Source: Carboxylicivirga linearis
GTDB taxonomy: Bacteria; Bacteroidota; Bacteroidia; Bacteroidales; Marinilabiliaceae
Assembly (NCBI RefSeq): GCF_018271995.1
Contig: NZ_JAGUCO010000031.1
Location: 1 to 45,559, forward strand
Direction of reading: 5' to 3'
Length of the DNA: 45,559 nucleotides
The stretch's first letter is position 1, and each line of letters begins with the position of its first letter. The notes below the pieces were generated by a model that worked only from the letters and a program-made list of their open reading frames with translations, made no database searches and was not told where the DNA came from. This document shows positions 34,081-42,589 of the stretch, one piece after another. The position numbers and the translations under genes were made by a program.

Positions 34081-35631
34081 ATGAGTTCTACTATTGACAA
34101 AATACTCTTAAGCCTTGTTTTATCTACACGCGAGGCATCCAACCATGTTGATTTGTTAAAAACGTGTTTACCCGTATATCTTAAGGAACTAAAGTGTGAT
34201 ATAATAACTGTATTAAAAGAAGATAATTACCATGTGTGGCAATCGGAATACATAGCATACAGTGATGATGCTAAACTGGAACTTAACGATCTATTCACCA
34301 ATTCGTTTATTAATAACAACCTGATTCATATTCAGCAACAAATTAACAATTGGTTTATTTATAACTTCGATTTGAAGAATTATGGAAAGATTTTATTTCT
34401 AAAAGAAAACAATCCTATCAAAAAAGATATCATCAATCGGATTGATCCGGTTTTACAGAATCTGAGTCAGTTGCTTCAGTGTCATGAAAACAAAGTAAAA
34501 AAGCAAGATGCTGAGAAATCATTAAAAAAGAATCTTGATATTCAATCAATTTCACTTGAATTAAATAATGCATCTGTTTTTACCAATGACATACTATCCG
34601 GTGAAGCATCATTCACACCACATTTATATAAATATTTAGGATATAAACAGGATGAGATGCCATCCAATATGGAAGAAACCTTAAACCTGCTTCATAAAGA
34701 TGATGTTAATGCCGTATTGCAAGCTATAGAAGATCATAAATCAGGTAAAACCCCGGATTATTATAGTGAATTCAGGTTACGAGCTCGTAATGGCCATTGG
34801 GTGTGGGTTGAAGGAAGAGGTAAGTTTATATCAACCAGCAATGGCGAGCCACATGTTTTAGTGGGCATATCGCAAGTAATTACCAAACGTAAAGAAGCCG
34901 AATTTGAACTAATCAAAGCCAAAGAAAAAGCCATTGAAAACGATCGTTTAAAAAGTGCTTTTTTGGCAAATATGAGTCACGAAATAAGAACACCCATGAA
35001 TGGTATCTTAGGTTTTATGCAGTTACTTGAAGACTCCTCTATTGATGAATCAACACGCCAATCGTACATGAATATTATTGAGGATAGTGGCAACCGAATG
35101 CTAAACACATTAAATAACTTAATAAATATATCTAAGATTGAGGCTGGCCAAATGGAAGTTTACAGTACCGAATTTGATGCCATTGAAACAGCCAAAAGCG
35201 CCTTGCAATTCTTTACACCTGAGGCAAAACAGAAAGGATTAGAACTTTGTAATAATATTAATGAAGAGAGAAAAGTTATTATACATTCCGATAAGGAGAA
35301 ATTCCATGCCATCATTACTAACTTTACTAAAAATGCTATTAAATACACTGTAAATGGTACAATTGAATTAGGTTATTTCAACCATGGTAATCCAACCTTT
35401 TATATTAAAGACACTGGTATAGGAATGCTTCCTGAAGAGCAGAAAACTATTTTTGATCATTTCTTTCAGGTGAGAGATACAAAAATTACGCGCAGAGAAG
35501 GTGCCGGCTTAGGACTATCGATATGCAGAGCTTATGCCGATATGCTTGGGTGGAAAATATGGGTGGAAAGCCAGAAAAATGTCGGATCAACCTTTTTTCT
35601 TTCCATCATAAAGAATGAGGTATTAGATTAA
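34081..35631 (+). CDS. Soluble PAS-domain sensor histidine kinase
   Basis: The N-terminal ~1-140 may be a divergent GAF-like sensor. A PAS domain covers ~160-275: YLGYKQDEMPSNMEETLNLL (part), SEFRLRARNGHWVWVEGRG and VGISQVIT. HisKA contains FLANMSHEIRTPMNGIL with phospho-acceptor His300. HATPase_c has N-box NFTKNAIKYT, G1 DTGIGM and G2 GAGLGLS. No membrane segment is present, so the signal should be cytoplasmic. No receiver domain is fused and no response regulator is adjacent; this is an orphan kinase whose partner is elsewhere. The stop codon overlaps the end of the convergent alkyltransferase-like gene by 9 bp. Confidence 0.9.
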   Translation: MSSTIDKILLSLVLSTREASNHVDLLKTCLPVYLKELKCDIITVLKEDNYHVWQSEYIAYSDDAKLELNDLFTNSFINNNLIHIQQQINNWFIYNFDLKNYGKILFLKENNPIKKDIINRIDPVLQNLSQLLQCHENKVKKQDAEKSLKKNLDIQSISLELNNASVFTNDILSGEASFTPHLYKYLGYKQDEMPSNMEETLNLLHKDDVNAVLQAIEDHKSGKTPDYYSEFRLRARNGHWVWVEGRGKFISTSNGEPHVLVGISQVITKRKEAEFELIKAKEKAIENDRLKSAFLANMSHEIRTPMNGILGFMQLLEDSSIDESTRQSYMNIIEDSGNRMLNTLNNLINISKIEAGQMEVYSTEFDAIETAKSALQFFTPEAKQKGLELCNNINEERKVIIHSDKEKFHAIITNFTKNAIKYTVNGTIELGYFNHGNPTFYIKDTGIGMLPEEQKTIFDHFFQVRDTKITRREGAGLGLSICRAYADMLGWKIWVESQKNVGSTFFLSIIKNEVLD

Positions 35632-35955
35632 TTCTTTGGATGGATCCCAAAAAACCTCTTTAAAGTTGGTTATCTGATTATCATCAACCAAAACCCCTTC
35701 ATTTTGTAATAACTCCTTCATGGTTTCACCCCCGGGGAAATGTTGCTTACCTGTAAGTAGTCCACTACGATTAACCACCCGATGGGCTGGAATATAATTC
35801 TTCCACGAGCTACATTTATTCATTGCCCAGCCAACTATTCGGGCACTGCGAGCTGCACCTAAATATTTAGCGATTGCTCCGTAACTGGTTACTCTGCCAT
35901 ACGGAATCAATTCGGCTACCTGATAAACCTTATCGAAAAAATCATTTTTGGGCAT
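35623..35955 (-). CDS. Alkyltransferase-like protein (ATL, MGMT family without catalytic Cys)
   Basis: The fold is that of the O6-alkylguanine-DNA alkyltransferase C-terminal domain: [29 protein letters not shown] and HRVVNRSG. The active-site PCHRV is PAHRV here, with Ala57 in place of Cys, which marks alkyltransferase-like proteins. They flip and bind O6-alkylguanine and pass it to nucleotide excision repair without removing the alkyl group. The ATG at 35955 is preferred (110 residues); a GTG at 35976 would add seven residues. The gene overlaps the end of trmB by 14 bp and belongs to the holB-PSP1-gldH-trmB operon. Confidence 0.88.
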   Translation of the reverse strand: MPKNDFFDKVYQVAELIPYGRVTSYGAIAKYLGAARSARIVGWAMNKCSSWKNYIPAHRVVNRSGLLTGKQHFPGGETMKELLQNEGVLVDDNQITNFKEVFWDPSKELI

Positions 35956-36718
35956 TACTCTGAGTTCGGGCTTCACGCTCTTTTACCACACCTCGTCCGG
36001 CGCTGTGGTATGAGTCGTAGTCAATATCAATTTCCGGCTCAATCCATTCATCTCTTGGCTCCAGTTGATACTTCAAATATTTGATGTTTAAACCATGAGC
36101 TATCCATTTTGATTCGTAATGGGTTTGAATACTAAGTATTTCATCATCGTAACCCGAACCATATAAATCTGTTTCATTAACTAAAACAGGAAGTTTATTC
36201 TCCTTCACCATGGCTTCGGTGTAGGTATGTAAGAAGTTCGAATCTGTTTTTAGATGCACAATACCTCCAGGTTTCATAATACGCAAATACAACTTCATAA
36301 AACGGGTAGATGACAAACGTTTGTTTACCCTCTTCATTTGAGGATCACTAAAAGTCAGCCAAATCTCATCTACCTCATTCTCTTCAAAGAAATTAGTAAT
36401 CAACTCTATTCGTGTACGTACAAAAGCCACATTGGTCATGCCTTTGTTTTTCGAGTCAGTGGCACCTCTGTGCATGCGGGCACCTTTAATATCAATTCCT
36501 ATAAAATTCTTATCCGGAAACAGCTCCCCCAAACCAACGGTATACTCTCCTTTACCACAACCCAATTCTAAAACAATAGGGTTATCATTCTTGAAAAAGT
36601 CTTTGTTCCAGTTTCCTTTTAAGGAAAATGGCTGCTCTTTCAAATCGCTATAATCAGCCTGAAACACATGATCATAAGTTGCCATTTCGGCAAACTTCTT
36701 CAGCTTATTCTTTCCCAC
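35942..36718 (-). CDS. trmB: tRNA (guanine-N7-)-methyltransferase TrmB
   Basis: The SAM-binding motif I is [10 protein letters not shown], followed by [12 protein letters not shown] and a TrmB signature of the Bacteroidota type, [16 protein letters not shown] (in other bacteria FPDPW.KKRHNKRR). The enzyme makes m7G46 in the variable loop of tRNA, in the cytoplasm. Residues [11 protein letters not shown] match the C-terminal family motif. The length of 258 residues is somewhat longer than E. coli TrmB (~239). It overlaps gldH by 14 bp at the start and the ATL gene by 14 bp at the end, so all are translated from one message. Confidence 0.92.
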   Translation of the reverse strand: MGKNKLKKFAEMATYDHVFQADYSDLKEQPFSLKGNWNKDFFKNDNPIVLELGCGKGEYTVGLGELFPDKNFIGIDIKGARMHRGATDSKNKGMTNVAFVRTRIELITNFFEENEVDEIWLTFSDPQMKRVNKRLSSTRFMKLYLRIMKPGGIVHLKTDSNFLHTYTEAMVKENKLPVLVNETDLYGSGYDDEILSIQTHYESKWIAHGLNIKYLKYQLEPRDEWIEPEIDIDYDSYHSAGRGVVKEREARTQSNAQK

Positions 36719-37214
36719 TTTTTGTACTTTGAACTGCTAAATCAGCTTCTTCTATTCTAATACCTATATTATGTATGCCATCCAAATCATCGGTGCGCAT
36801 ACCCTGAACTATTCTAAATGTATATTCTCCTTGCTCGGCTAACTTCACTCCCATTTGATACGGCACCGTTACATGAAAAAGATCCCCCCACCCGGAGCCT
36901 AACCATCGGCCAGTATCATCTGCCAAAATACAATCCACTTTCTGCTTGATTATTTTGCCGGACGGACTTGTTACATCAATAAATAACCATAGGTTGCTAT
37001 TGGGATATTCCGAGCGATTGCGAATATTAATATAAATATCGTAAGTGGTTTCAACACTTTCAATATCTACCTTAAATACCGCCATTGAATCTTTACTCCA
37101 TCCTCCGTCGGGAATAGTAACATACTGATCGAAAACAACATCCTGATCGCAACTAATAAAAACAACAGCCAACAAAATAGCTGCAAGAATGCTATTTCTT
37201 TTTATTGTCTTCAT
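36705..37214 (-). CDS. gldH: Gliding motility lipoprotein GldH
   Basis: The start at 37214 gives a lipoprotein signal [22 protein letters not shown] with lipobox Cys22. The mature part has the GldH pattern: [39 protein letters not shown] and [20 protein letters not shown]. GldH is an outer-membrane lipoprotein needed for gliding in flavobacteria. It also occurs in non-gliding Bacteroidota with the type IX system, so it does not prove motility. Its start overlaps the PSP1 gene end by 23 bp, and an open frame reads 55 codons upstream, inside PSP1; those codons are not used here. Confidence 0.88.
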   Translation of the reverse strand: MKTIKRNSILAAILLAVVFISCDQDVVFDQYVTIPDGGWSKDSMAVFKVDIESVETTYDIYINIRNRSEYPNSNLWLFIDVTSPSGKIIKQKVDCILADDTGRWLGSGWGDLFHVTVPYQMGVKLAEQGEYTFRIVQGMRTDDLDGIHNIGIRIEEADLAVQSTKSGKE

Positions 37215-38433
37215 TCTTTTTCTGTTTGTTCTGACTATTTTGCCTGCTTTGACCCTTTGGATTATTTTGATTGTTTTGGTTATTGGGTCTTCGTCTTCTA
37301 TTACTGTTTTGATTACGCCCTTTATTTCCTCCTCTGTTGCCTGATGGTCGACGTTTCTTCTTCTTTTTGTCTTCATCAAAACGAGTTAAATCATCCTCTC
37401 CAATTACATTCTCATAGCTAGGCTCAGCATGAATGGCTGCTCGTTTAAACTCATCGGAAACCAGTTTATCTACCTTTTTACCTCTGCGGTTCAGCTTAAT
37501 AACTTCTTTGATACGATCAACAGATACTTCTACCACTCCGGCTGGAAATTCCTTTTCGGTACTGTACCACATCACTCGTTTAAAGATATCTGTTTTGAAG
37601 TGATAGTAAGGTCCTTCTTCCGTTTCCAAAACAATGCTGGTCTTTGGAAAATCAGCTTGTGCATCCAAATAAGCATCCAGCTCATAATTCAAACAACATT
37701 TAAGCTTACCACACTGTCCTGCTAACTTTTGAGGGTTCAGAGAAATCTCCTGATATCGGGCCGCATTCGTAGTTACCGATACAAAATTGGTCATCCAGGT
37801 TGAACAGCACAACTCACGTCCACAAGGTCCAATCCCACCAATTCTTCCAGCTTCCTGACGAGCTCCAATCTGACGCATTTCAATACGCACCTTAAAACGA
37901 TCAGCCAACACTTTAATCAGCTCCCTAAAATCAACACGTTCATCGGCGATATAGTAGAAAATAGCTTTGGTTCTGTCTCCCTGGTACTCAACATCACCAA
38001 TCTTCATGGCCAGGTTCAAGCGTTCAGCAATTCGTCTGGATTCCAACATGGTTTCGTGTTCCAGGTTCTTTGCTTCATCCCACTTTTCAATATCAACAGG
38101 TTTGGCTTTTCTATATACCCGCTTAAACTCATAAGTTTCAGGCGAAATATTGTTTTTCTTCATCTGAAGCAAAACCAGTTCACCTGTTAAGGTTATGGTA
38201 CCTATATCGTGTCCCGGTGAAGCTTCTACCGCAACAACATCACCTTTTTCGAGTTTTAAACCATTACTGTTATTAAAAAAACCTTTACGTGTATTTTTAA
38301 ATTGAACCTCAACAATGCTTGTACTATTTATACTTTCGGGTAAATCGCCTAACCAGTCGAAAACATTAAGCTTTCCGCAACGACTGGTACAATTGGTACA
38401 ACCCGTTTTTTCTTGTTCCTTAACTTCTTCCAT
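37192..38433 (-). CDS. PSP1-domain protein (RicT-like) with basic low-complexity tail
   Basis: A cysteine cluster (Cys12, Cys15, Cys19) begins the protein; then comes the PSP1 core (~45-280): IGDVEYQGDRTKAIFYY, QIGARQEAGRIGGIGPCGRE, LCCSTW and GKLKCCLNYE. The family includes RicT/YaaT of Bacillus, part of an Fe-S-containing complex that promotes RNase Y cleavage of mRNA; whether the Bacteroidota member does the same is unknown. The last ~75 residues are a disordered K/R/N/Q tail (KKKKRRPSGNRGG and so on), suitable for RNA binding. The gene is between holB and gldH, the usual order in Bacteroidota. Confidence 0.88.
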   Translation of the reverse strand: MEEVKEQEKTGCTNCTSRCGKLNVFDWLGDLPESINSTSIVEVQFKNTRKGFFNNSNGLKLEKGDVVAVEASPGHDIGTITLTGELVLLQMKKNNISPETYEFKRVYRKAKPVDIEKWDEAKNLEHETMLESRRIAERLNLAMKIGDVEYQGDRTKAIFYYIADERVDFRELIKVLADRFKVRIEMRQIGARQEAGRIGGIGPCGRELCCSTWMTNFVSVTTNAARYQEISLNPQKLAGQCGKLKCCLNYELDAYLDAQADFPKTSIVLETEEGPYYHFKTDIFKRVMWYSTEKEFPAGVVEVSVDRIKEVIKLNRRGKKVDKLVSDEFKRAAIHAEPSYENVIGEDDLTRFDEDKKKKKRRPSGNRGGNKGRNQNSNRRRRPNNQNNQNNPKGQSRQNSQNKQKKNEDNKKK

Positions 38434-38482
38434 AATTTCAATAAATAAAAGGCTCTCTGACCTTGTGAATTTGCTTAGTCAA

Positions 38483-39604
38483 CTATTGCTTCAACAGCAT
38501 AATGACCTTCAAACACAAATCCATTAATATAATTCGAGCATTCCCATTTTGTTCAAGATGAGAATGTGCTAAACTTATCTCTTCACTCAGCTGCAACACG
38601 TTATTATCATTAATAAATGGCGAAAATCGTGTTGAGAAATTTCTTTCTTCAGCCGTAAGATACAATAAATCTTCTTCCTGAATGTTCATTATAAAATTTT
38701 CGCGTATTAAACGCAACGAAAAATCAAGGAAGCTTTTCAGCCGCTCCTTAGGCTGACTGTTCATTTCATCGCACCAATCAATCAAATCAAATAATTTTCG
38801 CTGATAGGCCTGACGCATCAAATACACAAACTTATCGAAAAAGAACTTGCGCTCATCACTTTGATCTAACAACTCCCGGGCTGCAACATAATTACCAACA
38901 GCCAGTTTGGCAAATTGCTGTGCTTCTTCAGCTCCCACGCTGAACTCATCCACCAGAGCATTGGCTACATCTTCGTTACTGATTCCTGGTATTTTCAGCA
39001 TTTGAGTTCTACTCTGAATGGTTCCCAGTACTTGCGACGGATTATCCGACACCAACAAAAACACTGTGCCTGCCGGTGGTTCTTCCAACATTTTCAGAAG
39101 CTTATTAGCGGCTGCAACATGCATTTTTTCGGGCAGCCAGATAATCATTACTTTGTAACGAGCCTCAAATGTTTTCAGGCTAAGTTTTTTAATGATGTGC
39201 TGACTCTCTTCACTATAAATTAAGCCTTGCTTATCCGATTCCAAAAACGAATACCATTGCGGTAGGTTAAAGTATTTCTTTGTGAGAATAATCTGACGCC
39301 ATTCTTGAAGATAAGAATCACTTACCGGATTTTTATGTTTTGGGCTTTTTACCACCGGAAAAACAAAATGCAAATCGGGATGCACCAACTTACTGTATTT
39401 GATACATGAAGGACATGTACCACATGAATCATTCTCCTGTCGATTCTGACAATTGAGGTATTGAGCAAATGCCAAAGCCATATTTAGCTTTCCATTCCCC
39501 TCCGGACCTGTGAACATCTGAGCATGACTCACACGTTCCTCTTTCACCATGTTAATTAAATGCTTTTTTATATGGTCGTGGCCTATAACCTCTGTAAACT
39601 TCAT
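38483..39604 (-). CDS. holB: DNA polymerase III delta' subunit
   Basis: The protein is a clamp-loader AAA+ ATPase-like subunit. It carries the P-loop-like GPEGNGK (33-39), a zinc module (Cys52, Cys61, Cys64, Cys67: CGTCPSC), HPDLHFVFPV, a Walker B-type region near VMIIWLPEKMHVAAANKLLK and EEPPAGTVFLLVSDNPSQVLGTIQSR (part). Delta' is the stator of the clamp loader in the replisome. The length of 373 residues is normal. It is the first gene of the minus-strand operon that includes PSP1, gldH, trmB and ATL; the gap to PSP1 is 49 bp. Confidence 0.9.
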   Translation of the reverse strand: MKFTEVIGHDHIKKHLINMVKEERVSHAQMFTGPEGNGKLNMALAFAQYLNCQNRQENDSCGTCPSCIKYSKLVHPDLHFVFPVVKSPKHKNPVSDSYLQEWRQIILTKKYFNLPQWYSFLESDKQGLIYSEESQHIIKKLSLKTFEARYKVMIIWLPEKMHVAAANKLLKMLEEPPAGTVFLLVSDNPSQVLGTIQSRTQMLKIPGISNEDVANALVDEFSVGAEEAQQFAKLAVGNYVAARELLDQSDERKFFFDKFVYLMRQAYQRKLFDLIDWCDEMNSQPKERLKSFLDFSLRLIRENFIMNIQEEDLLYLTAEERNFSTRFSPFINDNNVLQLSEEISLAHSHLEQNGNARIILMDLCLKVIMLLKQ

Positions 39605-39795
39605 ACTGAATTAATTCGCTTCTGCTCAGAATCAAATCTGATATTTTACTCTAATCCGAAAGTCTTCTGCTCTTTATCTTTCCTCTTGAATGAACAGAAA
39701 AAATCAAGCTCAAAGATAACAAATTAGTTGGTTGTTCAAACGAGAATAATTTACATCTACAGGGTACTGAAAAGGGCATTTTTACAACAAAAAAT

Positions 39796-39803
39796 TACCT
39801 TTG
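39796..39803 (+). promoter_or_regulatory. Bacteroidota -7 element upstream of the radical SAM gene
   Basis: TACCTTTG is an exact TAnnTTTG, 16 bp before the ATG at 39820. Transcription would start close to the coding start, giving a very short leader. A T-rich stretch is ~20 bp upstream, where the -33 box should be. Confidence 0.55.
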
Positions 39804-39819
39804 CCTAAAATTTCGAAGC

Positions 39820-40599
39820 ATGTCAACATTTTTATTCGACAAAACTGTTTTTGGACCTGTAATGAGTCGTCGACTGGGCGTTTCATTGGGCATCAATCTT
39901 CTACCCAACAACCGTAAAATATGCTCGTTCGACTGTATTTACTGCGAGTGCGGTTTAAATGGAGAATTAGGAGATAAAGAAAGCCCTATGCCAACAAAAG
40001 AGCAAGTGAAACAGGCATTAGAGCAAAAACTGAAAGACATGTTAAGCGAAAACCTTAAGCCTGATGTAATAACCTTTGCCGGTAACGGAGAACCCACGCT
40101 CCACCCCGAGTTTAGTGCTGTAATTGATGATACTATTGCATTACGTAACCACTACTGTCCTGATGCCCGTATTGCGGTTCTATCTAATGCATCGCGATTA
40201 CATAAACCCGGTATTTTCGAAGCTTTGCTTAAGGTGGATGACAATATTCAAAAATTAGATTCGGGATTAAAAGAAACTATTTTAAGGTTAGACCAGCCTA
40301 ATTATCCTTTTGATCTGGAGAAAACGATAGCACAGCTTCAGTCATTTAATGGTAAAGTTATCATCCAAACCATGTTTGTTGCCGGTAAAATAAATAACAA
40401 ACAAATTGACAATACTACAGAAGAAGATATTGCAAGCTGGCTGAATGCATTGCAGCAAATCAAACCTTCTAAAGTAATGATATATACTATTGAAAGAGAC
40501 ACGCCATACAGTGGTCTTAAAAAAGTATCAATATCTTTACTCAAACAGATTGCAGACAGAGCTGAGCAATTAGGCTTTGAAATATCTGTTTCAGGATAG
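39820..40599 (+). CDS. Radical SAM protein (COG0731-like)
   Basis: The radical SAM motif CxxxCxxC is Cys35-Cys39-Cys42 (CSFDCIYC). It is followed by TFAGNGEPTLHPEF, the GGEPL-type SAM motif, and AVLSNASRLH. The N-terminus (FGPVMSRRLGVSLGINLLP) resembles a small radical SAM family known in archaea and Bacteroidota (COG0731-type). The reaction is not established; the enzyme should bind a [4Fe-4S] cluster and cleave SAM in the cytoplasm. The 259-residue length fits. The gene is followed after 6 bp by a MurG-like glycosyltransferase, so they are co-transcribed. Confidence 0.85.
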   Translation: MSTFLFDKTVFGPVMSRRLGVSLGINLLPNNRKICSFDCIYCECGLNGELGDKESPMPTKEQVKQALEQKLKDMLSENLKPDVITFAGNGEPTLHPEFSAVIDDTIALRNHYCPDARIAVLSNASRLHKPGIFEALLKVDDNIQKLDSGLKETILRLDQPNYPFDLEKTIAQLQSFNGKVIIQTMFVAGKINNKQIDNTTEEDIASWLNALQQIKPSKVMIYTIERDTPYSGLKKVSISLLKQIADRAEQLGFEISVSG

Positions 40600-40605
40600 A
40601 CGGAT

Positions 40606-41703
40606 ATGAAATTAAAAGCACCCCAATTCAAGCACATTTTAATCAGTCCATTAAATTGGGGACTGGGACATGCTTCGCGCCTTATACCTATAATAAATGA
40701 GCTGCTAAAAGAAGGACACCAATGTTACATAGCCGGTGAACAGCCTTCCATATCCGTTATTCAACAAGCTTTTCCCAAGCTAACCTATATTATTCTTGAA
40801 AATCTCTCCATTCAACTTTCCAATTCTAACCATCAACTATTAAAATTAGCCAGCCAGCTTCCTCAATTTATCCAATCAATAAAAAGGGATAAAAAAATTG
40901 TAAAGAATCTGGTTAATGAATTGGATTTAGATTGCATCATTTCTGATAACAGATATGGATTCCGACATGATTTTATTCCATCGGTTCTTCTAACTCATCA
41001 AACCAATATAATGACGGGTAAATTATTGAATTGGTCCAAACCAATTGTGCAATTCTTTTTAAAACAATGGATCAACCAGTTTGATGCATGCTGGATTCCT
41101 GATATTGATACACAACCTACTATTTCAGGTAAACTATCCAGTAAAATACTCCATCCTAACACCTTTCGTATTGGTATAACTTCTAGATTATCCATTGTAC
41201 AACATGAAGCTAAGGTATCAAAGGAACTTCAAAATCCGGATGTTTTAATCATCTTATCAGGCCCGGAACCTCAGCGCTCTATTCTCGAAGACTTAATAGT
41301 CAAACGTTACATAAACAGGCAACTTCGGGTTGTAGTACTTCGCGCACAACCAAATAAAAAAAAACTCATTAAAAATGGTTCTATTACCTTTTTACCTCAT
41401 TGTAACTCATCTTCCTATCTACACCTTTTAAACAATAGTAAACAAATTGTATGCAGGTCAGGCTACTCAACCTTAATGGACCTTGCGTATGTAAATCGCC
41501 AGGCCATTCTCATTCCTACACCCGGGCAATACGAGCAAGAGTACCTGGCAGAACATATGAGAAAAAACTTTCATTTCGTCACTGTTAATCAGAGGGAAAT
41601 TCCATCAAGCCCTCTTCTATCTTTCCATGCAGACTCTAACCAGAGATCTTTTTTTCAGGTCCCTAAAAACTTTCATCTACCACCTCTTCCCCTTAAAAAA
41701 TAG
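40606..41703 (+). CDS. MurG-like (GT28-type) glycosyltransferase family protein
   Basis: The N-terminus ILISPLNWGLGHASRLIPII holds the GxGHxxR pattern of GT-B glycosyltransferases such as MurG. The C-terminal half contains VLIILSGPEPQRSILED, VCRSGYSTLMDLAYVNRQAILIP and GQYEQEYLAEHM, matching the donor-binding part of GT28 (S/T-R-x-G-x-x-T and P-x-Q-x-E). No membrane segment is seen; the protein is probably cytoplasmic or peripheral at the membrane. The donor and acceptor are unknown. It is the second gene of an operon with the radical SAM gene. Confidence 0.8.
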   Translation: MKLKAPQFKHILISPLNWGLGHASRLIPIINELLKEGHQCYIAGEQPSISVIQQAFPKLTYIILENLSIQLSNSNHQLLKLASQLPQFIQSIKRDKKIVKNLVNELDLDCIISDNRYGFRHDFIPSVLLTHQTNIMTGKLLNWSKPIVQFFLKQWINQFDACWIPDIDTQPTISGKLSSKILHPNTFRIGITSRLSIVQHEAKVSKELQNPDVLIILSGPEPQRSILEDLIVKRYINRQLRVVVLRAQPNKKKLIKNGSITFLPHCNSSSYLHLLNNSKQIVCRSGYSTLMDLAYVNRQAILIPTPGQYEQEYLAEHMRKNFHFVTVNQREIPSSPLLSFHADSNQRSFFQVPKNFHLPPLPLKK

Positions 41704-41888
41704 CAGCAAATCTTAAGCTTATATTCTACTCGTTAGTCATTGTTTTTAATTATTTCATCAACATTGTTTAACCATTTTTTAACACAGCTGTATTAAAAAA
41801 TGCAAACAAGCATAACCATTTTAAACAATGAACGTATCATCGTTCATAACAACCTAATTCCAAAGGGAACAACACTAAAATAAACGCA

Positions 41889-42332
41889 ATGACAATAATA
41901 TTTCTCATCTTGATTCCAATTACAGCAGCTGGATTCTGGTTCTGGAAAAGGGGCATTTTTATGCTTGCAGAACGATATGCAGTAAGTCAGCTGGAATCGA
42001 TACTTTTTAGTAGTGGATCTTCGCAAAAAGAAGAGATCATTTCTTCAATGAAGGAAATAACTAAAGAGAAATACTCAAATGAGGAACTTTTGGATTATTT
42101 TTTAAAGATAAAAGGCTTACAGGTAATAAACTTATATAATCCTGTTAGTTTCTGGACACGCAAATATTTAATGAGTCCTACCAAGTTAAAACTTAATTAT
42201 TTTGAGCAGGTTAAGTTTTACGAAACATTTTTAAACTATCCTACGGGGTTAAATGGTAGCAATCAAGCTTCAGAAGAATATGTTTCAAAAGCACCAAAAG
42301 GTCTATTCATTAGCAACAAACAATTGGCCTGA
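41889..42332 (+). CDS. Small membrane-anchored hypothetical protein, 147 aa
   Basis: I do not recognise a family. The N-terminus is one membrane helix (MTIIFLILIPITAAGFWFW) followed by a cytoplasmic or periplasmic helical part (KEEIISSMKEITKEKYSNEE, then LDYFLKIKGLQVINLYNP). No catalytic motif is visible. It stands alone, with a strong terminator hairpin 62 bp after the stop. Confidence 0.6.
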   Translation: MTIIFLILIPITAAGFWFWKRGIFMLAERYAVSQLESILFSSGSSQKEEIISSMKEITKEKYSNEELLDYFLKIKGLQVINLYNPVSFWTRKYLMSPTKLKLNYFEQVKFYETFLNYPTGLNGSNQASEEYVSKAPKGLFISNKQLA

Positions 42333-42393
42333 CCAGTCAGTTTAATAAAATATGGGGACAAGTAGGAAAACAACTTCTGCTGTCAGGAAAGCG

Positions 42394-42420
42394 AACCGGA
42401 TAAGTAATTATCCGGTTTTG
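42394..42420 (+). terminator. Rho-independent terminator
   Basis: AACCGGATA (42394-42402) pairs with TATCCGGTT (42409-42417) over a 6-nt loop and is followed by TTGTTTT. It ends the transcript of the 147-residue protein gene. Confidence 0.85.
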
Positions 42421-42462
42421 TTTTATGTAATTTATGACACTTTAATCTTATTTGGAAAATTA

Positions 42463-42470
42463 TATCTTTG
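42463..42470 (+). promoter_or_regulatory. Bacteroidota -7 element upstream of the S46 peptidase gene
   Basis: TATCTTTG is an exact TAnnTTTG, 119 bp before the ATG, just after the preceding terminator. A 5' leader of ~110 nt is implied. Confidence 0.55.
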
Positions 42471-42589
42471 CTAGCTGATTTAAACAAGAAGATTGTATAA
42501 ACAAACTGTAGATTTCAACGTTGATACAGCAGCGCTGAAATAACATTACAGGAATTACGATCAATATGAACACCAAATAATATTAATTT

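Noticed and set aside
37215-37379. Upstream extension of gldH
   Set aside because: The added 55 residues are K/R-rich and lie inside the PSP1 low-complexity tail in another frame; the lipoprotein signal starts at 37214.
42333-42589. Riboswitch in the leader of the S46 gene
   Set aside because: Apart from the terminator and the -7 element, no conserved aptamer-like structure or anti-terminator pairing could be seen by eye.
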